Positions 25,965 through 35,417 are shown, counted from the stretch's first letter. The stretch: 64,000 nt of DNA from Nitrospira defluvii (GCA_000196815.1 FP929003.1:3309501-3373500); one strand, 5' to 3'. Program-made: numbers and translations. The notes: generated by a model not told the origin, from the sequence alone.

Positions 25965-26717
25965 TTATTTCGACCGGACGACCACGTGACCGCGGCGGTT
26001 CTGCTGATAGCAGCTTTCGTTCCGTTCGTTGCAGAATGGCCGTTCCTTGCCGTAGGACACGACCGCCAACCGATTGGCACCCACACCAAGCTCGACCAGA
26101 TAGTTCCGAACGGCCTTGGCGCGCTTTTCACCCAACACCAGATTGTAGGCCAGCGTCCCGCGTTCGTCGCAATGGCCTTCGATCTTCACGAGTGCACCCG
26201 CATTCGCTTTGATCCACTGCGCATCCTGCGTCAAGGATTGCCGCCCCTCTTCGGTGATGGTCCAGCTGTCATAACCAAAGAACACATCGCGCAATCCGGC
26301 TTCCGCGGATGCCGCTTGTTCCTTGGCTTGCTCGCGACGAATATCTTCGATCTGGCGCGCCGTGCTTTCCGACGGCTCGACCTTCGCCAACATCGTCCCC
26401 CCGCCGCCTAAACGTTCTTCGGACGGGGCTTTTCCACCCGATACCGAATCGAATCCGCGCAATCCGCCGGTCTCCAAATCGTCCGGCTTGCTGGAGAGAG
26501 ACAGGTCCGGGAACGTGGCCGCCGGTGGCTCCATTCCCCCCACTCCTCCGGTCGACCCCATGGCACTCGGCGCGGGCCCGCCCGACTTGGCCATGCCGCG
26601 CTCTGTAGACTGCGCGTCACCACCCGACTGAATCGACTTCTTCGAGCACCCACCCTGCATGACCAACAGCATCCCGACTGTCAGTGTCAGGCCCATTGTC
26701 GCTACCGGTATCCTCAT
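25965..26717 (-). CDS. pal: Pal, peptidoglycan-associated lipoprotein
   Basis: A 250-residue outer-membrane lipoprotein with lipobox near QGGC and a C-terminal OmpA-like domain. The OmpA domain has FFGYDSWTITEEGRQSL, IEGHCDERGTLAYNLVLGEKRAKAVRNYL and a PFCNERNESCYQQNRR end that binds diaminopimelate. The central 80 residues are low-complexity. The ATG at 26717 is chosen because GAGGAG lies seven bases upstream; this Shine-Dalgarno would be inside the gene if the 26732 start were used. It connects the outer membrane to peptidoglycan together with TolB. Confidence 0.94.
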   Translation of the reverse strand: MRIPVATMGLTLTVGMLLVMQGGCSKKSIQSGGDAQSTERGMAKSGGPAPSAMGSTGGVGGMEPPAATFPDLSLSSKPDDLETGGLRGFDSVSGGKAPSEERLGGGGTMLAKVEPSESTARQIEDIRREQAKEQAASAEAGLRDVFFGYDSWTITEEGRQSLTQDAQWIKANAGALVKIEGHCDERGTLAYNLVLGEKRAKAVRNYLVELGVGANRLAVVSYGKERPFCNERNESCYQQNRRGHVVVRSK

Positions 26718-26784
26718 ATCGTGACTCCTCATGACTGGTGAATGGTTAATCTATACAAACTCTGCATGGCCTGAATAATCGTAC

Positions 26785-28116
26785 CTACAGCGCCGGGGAC
26801 CAGGACGGCGAACTATTGTGCGTACCACCGAACGTGATGCGTTCCAACCCCTTCCCGTCCGTATCCACCATATAAATGTGGCTTTTGCCGTCGACGGTCG
26901 AACTGAACGTGATATGCCGGCCGTCGGGAGACCAGGACGGCGAGTCATCGATCCCGGGCCCCGTCGTGACCTGAACCCGCTTCTGTCCGTCCGGGGACAC
27001 GGTACAGATCTTATACAACCGCTGGGCGGTCCGGCAGACATACGCAATCCAGTTGCCGCGCGGCGACCAGGCCGGAGCGGCATTGTAGTCGCCTTCGTAG
27101 GTCAGGCGACGAACGTTGGACCCATCTGCGCTCATGATGAAGACTTGCGGAGCGCCTCCGCGGTCCGAGGTAAACGCAATCTCGCGGCCGGTGGGCGACC
27201 AAGTCGGCGAAAGATCGCCCCCCTGATTCACCGTCAGCCGCTGCGGAGTCTTGGTACGCGTATCGAGTTTATAAATCTCGGAATTGCCGTCCTGACTGCT
27301 GGCAAACGCCAGAAAATTCCCGTCGGGCGACAAGGCAGGCGTAATGTTGAGCCCCGCCATAGAGACCAGCGTCCACCGTTTACCGGTCGCCAGTTCCAGG
27401 ATATCGATGTCCTGCGTATTCCGGCTCCGATAGGCTGTGAACACAATGAACCGTCGATCCGGCGACCAGCGCGGCATCAGATTCAGAAAACCATCCGCCG
27501 TAATCTGCTTGGGCTCATAGCCGTCGTAGTCCATCACGAACAACTCACGGGCGTTCCCATGTTCCGCGACATACACAATTTTGGTCCTGGCGATGCCCGG
27601 CTCGCCGGTATACCGAAATACCAATTCGTCGGCAAACCGGTGCGCCATCAACCGCACGACCGAGGTCGATCCCACATAACGTTTTCCACCGACGACTTCA
27701 TCGCTGCCGCTGTCGTAGACGAAGCCGTCCATCAACAGCTCACTCTCCTTGCTGCCGTTCTTTTGGCCCGACTTCCCCCAGACCAGCACGGAGACACCGT
27801 TCTCTGCCGCCTGCTTAAAGATCGCCTTGTCGGTAGTCGATACCTCACGCGCCTTCACCCCGATGGCAGGTAGATCCACCAGCGAAAAGACCAAGGACCG
27901 TTGAAGATCCGCCTTCAGCACTTCCTCGATCCGGCCCCCGAGCCATTCGGGACCGCCGCCGTTCTGAAAACCGAATACTCCAATGGGAATCTTTTGAAAG
28001 TCCGGCCGGGTCGCCTCCAGAAACACATCGGTTGCACGGGAGTCCAGAATCCCGAAGAGACCGGCTCCCACCACGACACAGAGCGCAATCATAAGACCAA
28101 TGATCACACGATTCAT
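26785..28116 (-). CDS. tolB: TolB, periplasmic beta-propeller of Tol-Pal
   Basis: A 443-residue periplasmic protein with an N-terminal signal (residues 1-28), a TolB N-domain, and a C-terminal six-bladed beta propeller. The propeller is built from repeats such as PRWSPDRRFIVFTAYR, PALSPDGNFLAFAS, PTWSPTGREIAFTSDR and PAWSPRGNWIAYV. TolB binds Pal and competes for peptidoglycan contacts. Its ATG overlaps the end of tolA as ATGA, so expression is coupled. Pal follows after 67 bp. Confidence 0.96.
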   Translation of the reverse strand: MNRVIIGLMIALCVVVGAGLFGILDSRATDVFLEATRPDFQKIPIGVFGFQNGGGPEWLGGRIEEVLKADLQRSLVFSLVDLPAIGVKAREVSTTDKAIFKQAAENGVSVLVWGKSGQKNGSKESELLMDGFVYDSGSDEVVGGKRYVGSTSVVRLMAHRFADELVFRYTGEPGIARTKIVYVAEHGNARELFVMDYDGYEPKQITADGFLNLMPRWSPDRRFIVFTAYRSRNTQDIDILELATGKRWTLVSMAGLNITPALSPDGNFLAFASSQDGNSEIYKLDTRTKTPQRLTVNQGGDLSPTWSPTGREIAFTSDRGGAPQVFIMSADGSNVRRLTYEGDYNAAPAWSPRGNWIAYVCRTAQRLYKICTVSPDGQKRVQVTTGPGIDDSPSWSPDGRHITFSSTVDGKSHIYMVDTDGKGLERITFGGTHNSSPSWSPAL

Positions 28117-29348
28117 CCTGCAGCCTCGCCTACGGCAAAAGTAAAGTGGGCATCAAAATAAGAATCCGTCAAATCCGGCGGAAAGGGTGGCAACGGAATC
28201 GCGCTCTGCACGGCCCGTTGCGCAGCCATATCATAATAATCGTTGCCGGACGACTGTTCGATGATGACCGACCCCACGCGGCCATCGCGCTCCAAACGGA
28301 ACCGCACGGTGACGGTCAGGGCCTTTCCTGAAATATCGACCGGCGGCGCCGCCCAGAAACCGCTGATTCGTGCCTGCACACGGGCCAGGTATTGATTCGA
28401 TCCCGGCATCCCCGCCACGCGCAACCGGGTTTCAGGCTTGCTGCGGGGCACACTCGCGGTCACCGGCGGAGCACTCGCAACCGGCTGCGGTTCGCGGAAC
28501 ATGGGCTTCACCTCCCGCACCGGCTCGGTCGCTTTGACCGGTGGGAGTGACGGCAATTTTTTCAAATCCTGAAGTTCGCGATCAAGGTCGTTATTCATCT
28601 CTTCAGAGAGAGAGGCGCGCTTCGTGGGAGTGACGGCCGGCTTGGGAGGCTCCTGCGGAGGCGCGGGCTGGGCGGCGGCCATCTCAGGCACATTCAATTT
28701 CTTCAGCATCGCATCCAGGTCTGATCGCTCAGGTCCACCCACTTTCGGCTGAGCAGACTTTTTCACCTCTGCCGGTTTCATCGGGGCCAGATCGCCGTAC
28801 TGGGGCGCATTCGGCGGTAACTCGATATCTTTCATCACATCCCGAAGCACATCCGCCCGATTCGTGACTGGGGCGGACGAGGGCGACTTCGCGGCCTGCG
28901 GAATCGGTTGTGGCGCCGCCAGCACAGGAGCCTGCAAACGAGGCGCAGGAGCCGGTGCCGGAGCTGGTGGCGCCGGCTTAGCTACCGGGGCAGCTTGGAC
29001 CGGAGGCGGAATCGGAGGCGGTGTTGGGGCCTGCACCGGCTTGGGAGGCACGGGAATCGGAGCAGACTGCACCGGCTTGGGAGTGGAATGCGGAACCGCC
29101 TTCTCGACTTTTTCAACTTTTGGTTCGGGCTTCGCTTCCACGGGCGGCAACGTGACCAACGAGACTTCCACCGCCGACAACGGACGTTCTGTTTTCTTAA
29201 AGAACTTCGCACCCATAATTACGGATAGGAGACACAGGTGGAGCACCAGGGAGACCACAACCGTCTTGCGAAGACGGCTGCTTCCGGCTTCCCCCATATC
29301 CCCGACCAGAAAGAGCGCGGTATGTCTTGGCAGGGCTTGGAACGTCAT
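28113..29348 (-). CDS. tolA: TolA/TonB-type energy transducer
   Basis: A 411-residue protein with a short cytoplasmic N-terminus, one membrane span (about residues 29-47), a long Pro/Ala/Lys-rich periplasmic region with PAPAPAP-like runs, and a C-terminal TonB/TolA domain. That domain has YLARVQARISGFWAAPP and VRFRLERDGRVGSVII. Position between tolR and tolB makes TolA the natural call. ATG 29348 has a weak Shine-Dalgarno; ATG 29297 (MGEAGSSRLRK) is a plausible shorter start. It would transmit proton-motive force from TolQR to Pal. Confidence 0.9.
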   Translation of the reverse strand: MTFQALPRHTALFLVGDMGEAGSSRLRKTVVVSLVLHLCLLSVIMGAKFFKKTERPLSAVEVSLVTLPPVEAKPEPKVEKVEKAVPHSTPKPVQSAPIPVPPKPVQAPTPPPIPPPVQAAPVAKPAPPAPAPAPAPRLQAPVLAAPQPIPQAAKSPSSAPVTNRADVLRDVMKDIELPPNAPQYGDLAPMKPAEVKKSAQPKVGGPERSDLDAMLKKLNVPEMAAAQPAPPQEPPKPAVTPTKRASLSEEMNNDLDRELQDLKKLPSLPPVKATEPVREVKPMFREPQPVASAPPVTASVPRSKPETRLRVAGMPGSNQYLARVQARISGFWAAPPVDISGKALTVTVRFRLERDGRVGSVIIEQSSGNDYYDMAAQRAVQSAIPLPPFPPDLTDSYFDAHFTFAVGEAAG

Positions 29349-29389
29349 GACTTGCGATACGACCGTGTGGCGCGCGAGTCGCGGCGCCG

Positions 29390-29842
29390 CTATCTTTTGC
29401 GTGGCTGCGCGGGGGTCGCGACCGACTCACTCACGCGTTCGGCACCTGTAGGCTCCGTCACCATGCCAAGCTTCTCTATCCCGGCTTTCTTCACACTGTC
29501 CATTACCTGCACCACAATCCCGTAGGGCACGTCCCGATCGGCGCGAAGATAGAGCGAGACATCGGGACTTTGATCTTTCAAGGCCCGCAGTTTCCGCTCG
29601 AGTTGCACGACACTCACCGCGTCCTTATCCAAATACAAACGCTGATCGCGCTCAATGGACAAAACCGCTCTGGCTTCAGGCTTAATCGTATTGCTGGCGG
29701 ACTTGGGAAGATTGATATCCATCCCGCGATACAACATGGGGGCGGTGACCATGAAAATCACGAGCAGCACCAACACCACGTCCACCAGCGGGATCACATT
29801 GATCTCCGCCATGAACCGCCGGTGCCTGGTCTCCGACGTCAC
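29390..29842 (-). CDS. tolR: TolR/ExbD biopolymer transport protein
   Basis: A 150-residue inner-membrane protein. It has one membrane span with the conserved motif INVIPLVDVVLVLLVIFMVTAP, whose Asp is the proton-conducting residue, and a C-terminal periplasmic domain. The start is GTG at 29842, overlapping the tolQ stop (GTGA), a coupling typical of tolQR. Sequence alone does not separate TolR from ExbD; the cluster with tolB and pal decides for TolR. Confidence 0.93.
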   Translation of the reverse strand: MTSETRHRRFMAEINVIPLVDVVLVLLVIFMVTAPMLYRGMDINLPKSASNTIKPEARAVLSIERDQRLYLDKDAVSVVQLERKLRALKDQSPDVSLYLRADRDVPYGIVVQVMDSVKKAGIEKLGMVTEPTGAERVSESVATPAQPRKR

Positions 29843-30561
29843 AACTGCCCTCCAACCGCGGCCTGCTTCATCCGAGTCTGCAAGGAACGCATGGCCTCCA
29901 CCGTAAACGATTCGATCCGGAAGACGGTCTTACGAATGCGGGTCAGATAATAGTTGTAGAAGATCACGGCAGGAATAGCGGTAAACAATCCGGCCGCCGT
30001 CGCCACCAACGCTTCGGACACGCCAGGCGCTACAGCCGCGATGCTTGCAGTCCCCTGAGTCCCGATCTCACGAAACGAGTCGATGATGCCTAATACCGTC
30101 CCCAACAATCCGATGAAGGGGGTAATGTTCCCCGTCGTGGCCAGCACGGGCAGGTACGATTCCAAATGCGAGACTTGGTTCTGAACCAGATAGGCAACCG
30201 TTTTGTCCATGTATTGATGATCGATCGCAGCCACCGGATCCTTTGAGACACCGGCCGATTGAGACGCACTCACTGTGCCATCCCCGGACACCGTCAGAAC
30301 GCGATCCATAATGCCCTGAAACACACGCGCGCTCGGGCTGCCGTCGGCTCGCTTCGACTGGCGATACAATTCATCGAGGTCGCGGATCTTCGTGAACGCG
30401 CTGAAAAACCGTTGATCTTCACGATCCGCCGCTTTAAAAGTCCGCCATTTGTAGAAAATCACGCCCCAGGAAAGGATCGACGCGACAAAGAGCAACAGGA
30501 GAACGATTTTCGAGACCGCCCCCAGCGAGCCCACCAACCCCATTACGCCTGACTGGAACAT
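29839..30561 (-). CDS. tolQ: TolQ/ExbB proton channel protein
   Basis: A 240-residue MotA/TolQ/ExbB-family protein. It has a first membrane span near 15-35, a long cytoplasmic loop, and two further spans containing TGNITPFIGLLGTVLGIIDSF and GVSEALVATAAGLFTAIPAVIFYNYY. With TolR it forms the motor that energises TolA. It is the first gene of the long minus-strand chain. A TACAAT hexamer lies in the 72 bp upstream, before tRNA-Asp, but I see no convincing -35, so its promoter is unresolved. Confidence 0.94.
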   Translation of the reverse strand: MFQSGVMGLVGSLGAVSKIVLLLLFVASILSWGVIFYKWRTFKAADREDQRFFSAFTKIRDLDELYRQSKRADGSPSARVFQGIMDRVLTVSGDGTVSASQSAGVSKDPVAAIDHQYMDKTVAYLVQNQVSHLESYLPVLATTGNITPFIGLLGTVLGIIDSFREIGTQGTASIAAVAPGVSEALVATAAGLFTAIPAVIFYNYYLTRIRKTVFRIESFTVEAMRSLQTRMKQAAVGGQL

Positions 30562-30633
30562 GAGCCTAGACCTTTCCCTTCACATGGCGTCGCATGAAAA
30601 CGGTAGCATGGATTGTACCAAAAGCTGGGGGAA

Positions 30634-30711
30634 TGGCGGGGCCGACGGGATTTGAACCCGCGACTTCCAGATTGACAATCTGGCGTCCTAACCAGGCTGA
30701 ACGACGGCCCC
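30634..30711 (-). tRNA. tRNA-Asp (GTC)
   Basis: The minus strand folds as a complete cloverleaf. The acceptor GGGGCCG (30705-30711) pairs with CGGCCCC (30638-30644), the anticodon stem CCAGA/TCTGG carries anticodon GTC (plus-strand GAC at 30674-30676), and the T-loop is TTCAAAT. CCA is encoded at 30634-30636. It lies between tolQ and tRNA-Val. Confidence 0.97.
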
Positions 30712-30845
30712 ACGCAACCCAAGATGGCGGAAGAAGAGTTCAGATCTTCAGAATCAAACAGTCTAAATACGGTAGAGTGTACTCTTGTACATCACTACTA
30801 ATGGATAAGGCAATGCCTTACGCGCAATTCCCTGTATTTCTTCAT

Positions 30846-30921
30846 TGGTAGGCGGAACAGGGATCGAACCTGTGACCTCTGCCTTGTAAGGGCAGCGCTC
30901 TCCCAATTGAGCTATCCGCCC
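30846..30921 (-). tRNA. tRNA-Val (TAC)
   Basis: A 76-nt cloverleaf on the minus strand. The acceptor is GGGCGGA with TCCGCCT, the anticodon stem CTGCC/GGCAG carries TAC (plus-strand GTA at 30886-30888), and the T-arm contains GGTTCGATCC. CCA is encoded at 30846-30848. A near-consensus promoter lies 31 bp upstream. Confidence 0.97.
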
Positions 30922-30951
30922 GATTTTTCTCGCTCTCGGCAGATTTTCGGG

Positions 30952-30980
30952 ATGCTATCAACTCCACAAAGCAGTGTCAA
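30952..30980 (-). promoter_or_regulatory. Sigma70-type promoter for tRNA-Val (and possibly tRNA-Asp)
   Basis: On the minus strand, -35 TTGACA (30975-30980) and -10 TAGCAT (30952-30957) are separated by 17 bp. It lies 31 bp before the tRNA-Val 5' end and downstream of the Xer recombinase stop. No clear second promoter is visible between the tRNAs, so both may be cut from one transcript. Confidence 0.7.
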
Positions 30981-31067
30981 CCAGGAATCATGCATTATTC
31001 TTGCAACATTCTCGCAATATGCAAATTCCTCTGCGAGGCGGCCGGCAGAAGTTGCGAAGGCCGACAC

Positions 31068-32018
31068 TCACCGACGCGATCTGTTGCGCGGGAAACACGC
31101 CGTGTGGATTTTTTTCAACTGCGACGAGTCCACATGCGTATAAATTTGCGTCGTCGCAATGTCGGCATGCCCCAACATCGCCTGCACGGATCGCAAGTCA
31201 GCGCCCCGTTGCAACAAGTGCGTGGCAAAGGAATGCCGCAGCATATGAGGTGAAGGAATCCTGGCGATGCCGGCCCGGTGCGCACGCGCGCGGAGCAATT
31301 TCCAAAAAGCCTGCCTCGTGAGCGGCGTGCCGCGACGGCTCACGAACACGAATCGTGACGACCGTTGTTTCAGCAACGCCGGTCGTGCAGCGAGGAGATA
31401 GGCCTGCACCGCCTCAATCGCCGGCCGCCCGATCGGCACGACGCGTTGCTTCTCCCCTTTGCCGGTAATGCCGATATAGCCAACGTCCAGATTGCACTGG
31501 TCCACCCGCAGCGAAATCAATTCGGACACACGCACGCCGGCGGCATAGAGCACCTCCACCATCGCGCGATCACGATGATCTTCCGGCAACGGACGGGGCG
31601 GTAATTCGAGAAGACGCGTCACCTCCTCGGGACTGAGCGTTTTCGGCAACCGTCGGGCGCGCGAGGCGCTGCGCAAACTCACGGTCGGGTTGGCGGCTAT
31701 CATCCCCTCCTGCTTCAGAAAGCGGAAGAGACTTCTGACTGCGGCAAGCGCGCGCGCGCGGGACGGCGACGCGAGGCCGGACTGATGGAGATGATCGAGA
31801 AATCCGGCCAGCAGCGGAGGCGACATCTCGCGCACATCAGAAACCTGCTGATCGCGAAGGTAGTGCTGAAAGCTCGCGACGTCCCGCTGATATGCCAGCA
31901 ACGTGTTGCGCGACAAGCCCCGCGCGATCCGCACATGATCCCAGTAGCGCTCGATGAACGGCTCCAACGGGAGTCGCTCCGGGACCGGCGCAGACGGGTC
32001 CTCCGACTCACGGCTCAT
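31068..32018 (-). CDS. Tyrosine recombinase XerC/XerD-type
   Basis: A 316-residue site-specific recombinase. It has an N-terminal SAM-like core-binding domain (IARGLSRNTLLAYQRDVASF) and a C-terminal catalytic domain with all expected residues: Arg in AAGVRVSELISL, Lys in GKGEKQR, HMLRHSFATHLL (His-x-x-Arg), LGH, and Tyr in TTQIYTHVD. Full-length Xer proteins resolve chromosome dimers at dif with FtsK. I cannot decide between XerC and XerD, and no second Xer gene or dif site is seen here. ATG 32018 is preferred; the upstream 24 codons look non-coding. Confidence 0.93.
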   Translation of the reverse strand: MSRESEDPSAPVPERLPLEPFIERYWDHVRIARGLSRNTLLAYQRDVASFQHYLRDQQVSDVREMSPPLLAGFLDHLHQSGLASPSRARALAAVRSLFRFLKQEGMIAANPTVSLRSASRARRLPKTLSPEEVTRLLELPPRPLPEDHRDRAMVEVLYAAGVRVSELISLRVDQCNLDVGYIGITGKGEKQRVVPIGRPAIEAVQAYLLAARPALLKQRSSRFVFVSRRGTPLTRQAFWKLLRARAHRAGIARIPSPHMLRHSFATHLLQRGADLRSVQAMLGHADIATTQIYTHVDSSQLKKIHTACFPRNRSRR

Positions 32019-32180
32019 GACACATACCCTCGCTGGATGCGACGAGGAACAGGCTGCGCCGACTATAGCCAAGCCTTCGGCCGAACACAACGCATCGTCC
32101 TCAAGTTACCTTGACACCCCCGCACCTGTTTCCTATAGTAGCCTCACTTGCGGCGAGAGCGTCGCCATGCACAGGAGTCA

Positions 32181-34175
32181 ATGGTTCGTCGATCAGTACC
32201 CCGCGCCCCGCATCTCCGCGCGTGCAGCGTCGCCCTCGCGGTGGCGCTCCTCGCGGGCCTCGTCACGCTCGGTGAGGCGGCCCCGGCCAAAAAGAATCCA
32301 GCGCCGCCCCGCACAGAGCAATCGAAACCACCGACTGCTGCCGGCCAATCCATCCTTGACCAGGCCAAACGTCTGATCGACTCGGACCAACCGGAAGCCG
32401 CAGCGGTTACGCTGCGACGCTTCATCGAAAGCGGACCTGTGCCGGACCTCCTCGACGACGCCTACTTGTTGATGGCCGCCGCCATGTTCGGCATGAAGGA
32501 ACATGCGGAAACCGTCCGCTACGTCAATCAGCTGCTCGGCGAATTTCCCAGCTCCGACCTGGTCGATCGGGCCAAACTGCTGCTCGCCAAAACTCACGCC
32601 CGCGCGGGCAATCTCGACCTGGCGCTCCCGCTACTCTCCGAGGTGCGCAGCCTTTCCGCCGATCCCGCCATCAAGCGCGATGCGCTGCGGCTCACGGGCG
32701 AATTCCAGGCGCAGAAGAAAGATTATCTCCGAGCCATTCAAGCCTGGCTGGATGAAATTCCGCTGGATGCCGGCGACCAGGCTCACGACACCGAGGGCCA
32801 GATCCGGCAACTCGTCAATGAGCAACTCGACGCCCCGGCGCTCGTGCGCGTCCGCGAGGCCTACCCGAAATCCTTTCCAGGAGATCTGGCCTCGATCAAG
32901 CTCATCGAGCTCCATACCGCCGCCGGAGAAGATCATCTGGTCGAACGGGATTTGCGCCTCTTCCTGAGCCGCTTCCCCAACCATCCCTATGCCACAAAAG
33001 CAGCCGACCTCCAGGCGGTGGTGCGGACAAAGTTCAAATCACATCCCTACTCCATTGCCGCCATCTTTCCCATGTCCGGAAAACTGGCACCGTTCGGCAC
33101 TGAAGTCTTGAACGGGATTCAACTCGCGCTGGAACGACCGAAGGACGGCGGCGACAGTCCGTCCATCGGCCTGATCGTGAAGGATACGGAATCCGACCGG
33201 GCGGCCTTTCTGGATGAACTCTCCGGCGTATTGTCCGACGATCGCCCGCTCGCCGTGATCGGCCCGCTCCTGTCCAAGAACCTGCCCGTGATGGCAGAGA
33301 TGGCCGAACGGACACGCATTCCGCTGATCACGCCCAGCGCCACCGCCCCGAACCTGCGACGGTTCGGCAACTACGTCTTCAGCACGGCGCTTACGTATGG
33401 TCACCAGGCCAAACGCGTGGCGGACTACGCGGTCAAGGAGCAACAGTTCAAACGCTTTGCCATCCTCTATCCCGACACCCCCTACGGCCGCGACCTGGCC
33501 CGCTTGTTCGCGCAAGAAATCCGGCAACAGGACGGAGAACTGATCGTGAGCGAGCCCTACAAGGAAGGCGACAGCGACTTTCGCACCGTGATCGGCAAGC
33601 TCAAAGCCGAGGATCTGAAGAAATACGGCGTGGAAGTGCAAGTCGACAACGATCCGGCCAAAACCGGGATCAGGCAGGGAGGCAAGAAAGGCAAGCGCCT
33701 GCTCTACTCACCGGGGTTCGACGCCGTGTTCATCCCCGGACGTTCGCTGGATGTGGGACTACTGGCAGCCCAATTGGCGTTTTTTGACATCGCGGTTCCG
33801 TTGCTTGGGGCCAACGGATGGAACACTCCGGATTTCGCGCGGGTCGCCGATCGAACCGTCGAGGGAGGCGTCTTTGCCGACGGATTTTTCGCCGATAGCA
33901 GCAGTCCGGTGGTGCAGGAATTTGTGGAGCGGTATCGCAAGCGGTTTCAGGCCACGCCCTCGCTCTTCGCCGCTCAGGGCTATGACGCCGCGCGATTGGC
34001 CGTGGAAGCCATCCGGCGAGGTGCGACCTCCGGAGAGGCCGTCCGCGACTTTTTGATGATGCAGCATGACCTGCCGACCTTGAGCGGCCCCAGCGGGTTT
34101 AACCCCGATGGCACCCTCAATCGCCGGGTCTTTCTGATTCAAGTCAAGCAGGGAAAGTTCGTCCCACTGGACTGA
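32181..34175 (+). CDS. LpoA-like protein: TPR region plus branched-chain-amino-acid-type binding domain
   Basis: A 664-residue exported protein with a signal peptide ending near LGEAAPA (about residue 35). It has an N-terminal helical TPR-like half (about 60-280) and a C-terminal type I periplasmic binding fold (about 285-660). The C-terminal fold shows IAAIFPMSGKLAPFG, VIGPLLSKN, PSATAPNLRRFGNYVF and PDTPYGRDLARLF. This two-part architecture is that of LpoA, the outer-membrane activator of penicillin-binding protein 1A. There is no obvious lipobox Cys, so the resemblance may be partial. ATG 32181 is preceded by AGGAGTCA. Confidence 0.82.
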   Translation: MVRRSVPRAPHLRACSVALAVALLAGLVTLGEAAPAKKNPAPPRTEQSKPPTAAGQSILDQAKRLIDSDQPEAAAVTLRRFIESGPVPDLLDDAYLLMAAAMFGMKEHAETVRYVNQLLGEFPSSDLVDRAKLLLAKTHARAGNLDLALPLLSEVRSLSADPAIKRDALRLTGEFQAQKKDYLRAIQAWLDEIPLDAGDQAHDTEGQIRQLVNEQLDAPALVRVREAYPKSFPGDLASIKLIELHTAAGEDHLVERDLRLFLSRFPNHPYATKAADLQAVVRTKFKSHPYSIAAIFPMSGKLAPFGTEVLNGIQLALERPKDGGDSPSIGLIVKDTESDRAAFLDELSGVLSDDRPLAVIGPLLSKNLPVMAEMAERTRIPLITPSATAPNLRRFGNYVFSTALTYGHQAKRVADYAVKEQQFKRFAILYPDTPYGRDLARLFAQEIRQQDGELIVSEPYKEGDSDFRTVIGKLKAEDLKKYGVEVQVDNDPAKTGIRQGGKKGKRLLYSPGFDAVFIPGRSLDVGLLAAQLAFFDIAVPLLGANGWNTPDFARVADRTVEGGVFADGFFADSSSPVVQEFVERYRKRFQATPSLFAAQGYDAARLAVEAIRRGATSGEAVRDFLMMQHDLPTLSGPSGFNPDGTLNRRVFLIQVKQGKFVPLD

Positions 34176-34240
34176 CAGGTGCAGCGCCGGTGGTGAGAAA
34201 ATCGAACCAGTGAAATTTCCGGCGAGATCGACCAGCGACT

Positions 34241-34363
34241 CAGGATGCTCCAAAGGGCCGTCCGGCAAGACCGCAACAAGCGAAGAGCCTCAGCGTATAC
34301 TCGGGGCACGTTGAGAATCTGAACGACGCGAGCACGCCGGCAGCGGACTGTTTCAGCATCCTG
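34241..34363 (+). repeat. Dispersed palindromic element, copy 1 (upstream of trpS)
   Basis: An element of 123 bp bounded by perfect 9-bp terminal inverted repeats, CAGGATGCT at 34241-34249 and AGCATCCTG at 34355-34363. Complementarity continues imperfectly inward for about 25 bp per side, so the whole element can fold into a hairpin. It matches the element at 36546-36671 in the same order over its full length. It ends 21 bp before the trpS start codon and must be part of the trpS leader if transcription starts upstream. Confidence 0.8.
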
Positions 34364-34384
34364 CAAGAACACAGGAGTGATGGC

Positions 34385-35374
34385 ATGACGACGGGTCAGA
34401 AACGGGTACTCAGCGGGATGCAGCCAAGCGGGCTGCTCCATCTTGGCAATTGGTTGGGTGCGCTGGAGAATTGGAACGCGCTACAGGAGCAGTATGAGTG
34501 CTTCTTCTTCGTGGCGGATTGGCATGCCCTGTCCTCCAACTACGCCGACACCAGCCGCATCAGAGAATATGTACGGGAACTGCTGATCGATTGGCTGGCC
34601 GCGGGCATCGACCCGAAGCGCGCCACCGTCTTCGTCCAGTCCCAGGTGCCGGACCATGCCATTCTCCATTTGCTGTTCTCCATGATCATTCCGGTCTCCT
34701 GGCTGGAACGGAACCCGACCTACAAGGAGAAGCAGGAAGAGATCAAGGAGCGCGACCTGAGCACCTACGGCTTTCTAGGCTACCCGGTCCTGCAGGCCGC
34801 GGACATCCTGCTCTACAAGCCCGATTTCGTGCCGGTCGGCAAGGACCAGTTGCCGCACCTCGAACTCACTCGCGAACTGGCGCGCCGTTTCAACAGCCTC
34901 TATCGTCCGGTGTTTCCAGACCCGCAGGAACACCTCACCAAGTTCGCGAAGGTCCTGGGCACGGACGGGCGCAAGATGAGCAAGAGCTACGGCAACGCCA
35001 TCAACCTCTCCGATCAGGAGCCCGTCGTCCGGCAGAAGATCAAAACCATGATTACCGATCCGGCGCGGGTGCGACGCCACGACCCCGGCAACCCGGATGT
35101 CTGCCCCGTCTACGACTTTCACAAGATTTTCTCCCCGCTGCCGGTGATCGAGCAGATCAATCAAGACTGTCGCAAGGCGGCTATCGGTTGCATCGATTGC
35201 AAGAAGCTGGTGGCCGATCGCGTGGTGGAGCGCCTGGCGCCGATGTGGGAAGCCCGCGCCACCCTCACTCAACATCCGTCGCGCTTGGACGAGATCGCCG
35301 AAGACGGACGCCGCCGCGCCACGGCCGTCTCATCGCAGACCATGGCCGAAGTGCGCGACGCCATGAAAATCTAA
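34385..35374 (+). CDS. trpS: Tryptophanyl-tRNA synthetase
   Basis: A 329-residue class I aminoacyl-tRNA synthetase. The N-terminus has SGMQPSGLLHLGNWLGAL, with HLGN as the HIGH motif at about 19-22, then NPTYKEKQEE, GYPVLQAADILLYKPDFVPVGKDQ with the Trp- and ATP-binding residues, and the signature KMSKSYGN near residue 197. The length is normal. ATG 34385 is preceded by AGGAG. It has its own leader that contains a dispersed palindromic element. It is likely monocistronic because the next gene is on the opposite strand. Confidence 0.97.
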   Translation: MTTGQKRVLSGMQPSGLLHLGNWLGALENWNALQEQYECFFFVADWHALSSNYADTSRIREYVRELLIDWLAAGIDPKRATVFVQSQVPDHAILHLLFSMIIPVSWLERNPTYKEKQEEIKERDLSTYGFLGYPVLQAADILLYKPDFVPVGKDQLPHLELTRELARRFNSLYRPVFPDPQEHLTKFAKVLGTDGRKMSKSYGNAINLSDQEPVVRQKIKTMITDPARVRRHDPGNPDVCPVYDFHKIFSPLPVIEQINQDCRKAAIGCIDCKKLVADRVVERLAPMWEARATLTQHPSRLDEIAEDGRRRATAVSSQTMAEVRDAMKI

Positions 35375-35417
35375 GAGATCGGGCGCCGGCGAGGACGCTC
35401 GCTGGAAAGACAACCTG

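Noticed and set aside
26818-27873. Plus-strand frame of 351 codons
   Set aside because: Antisense to tolB, whose propeller repeats are unmistakable.
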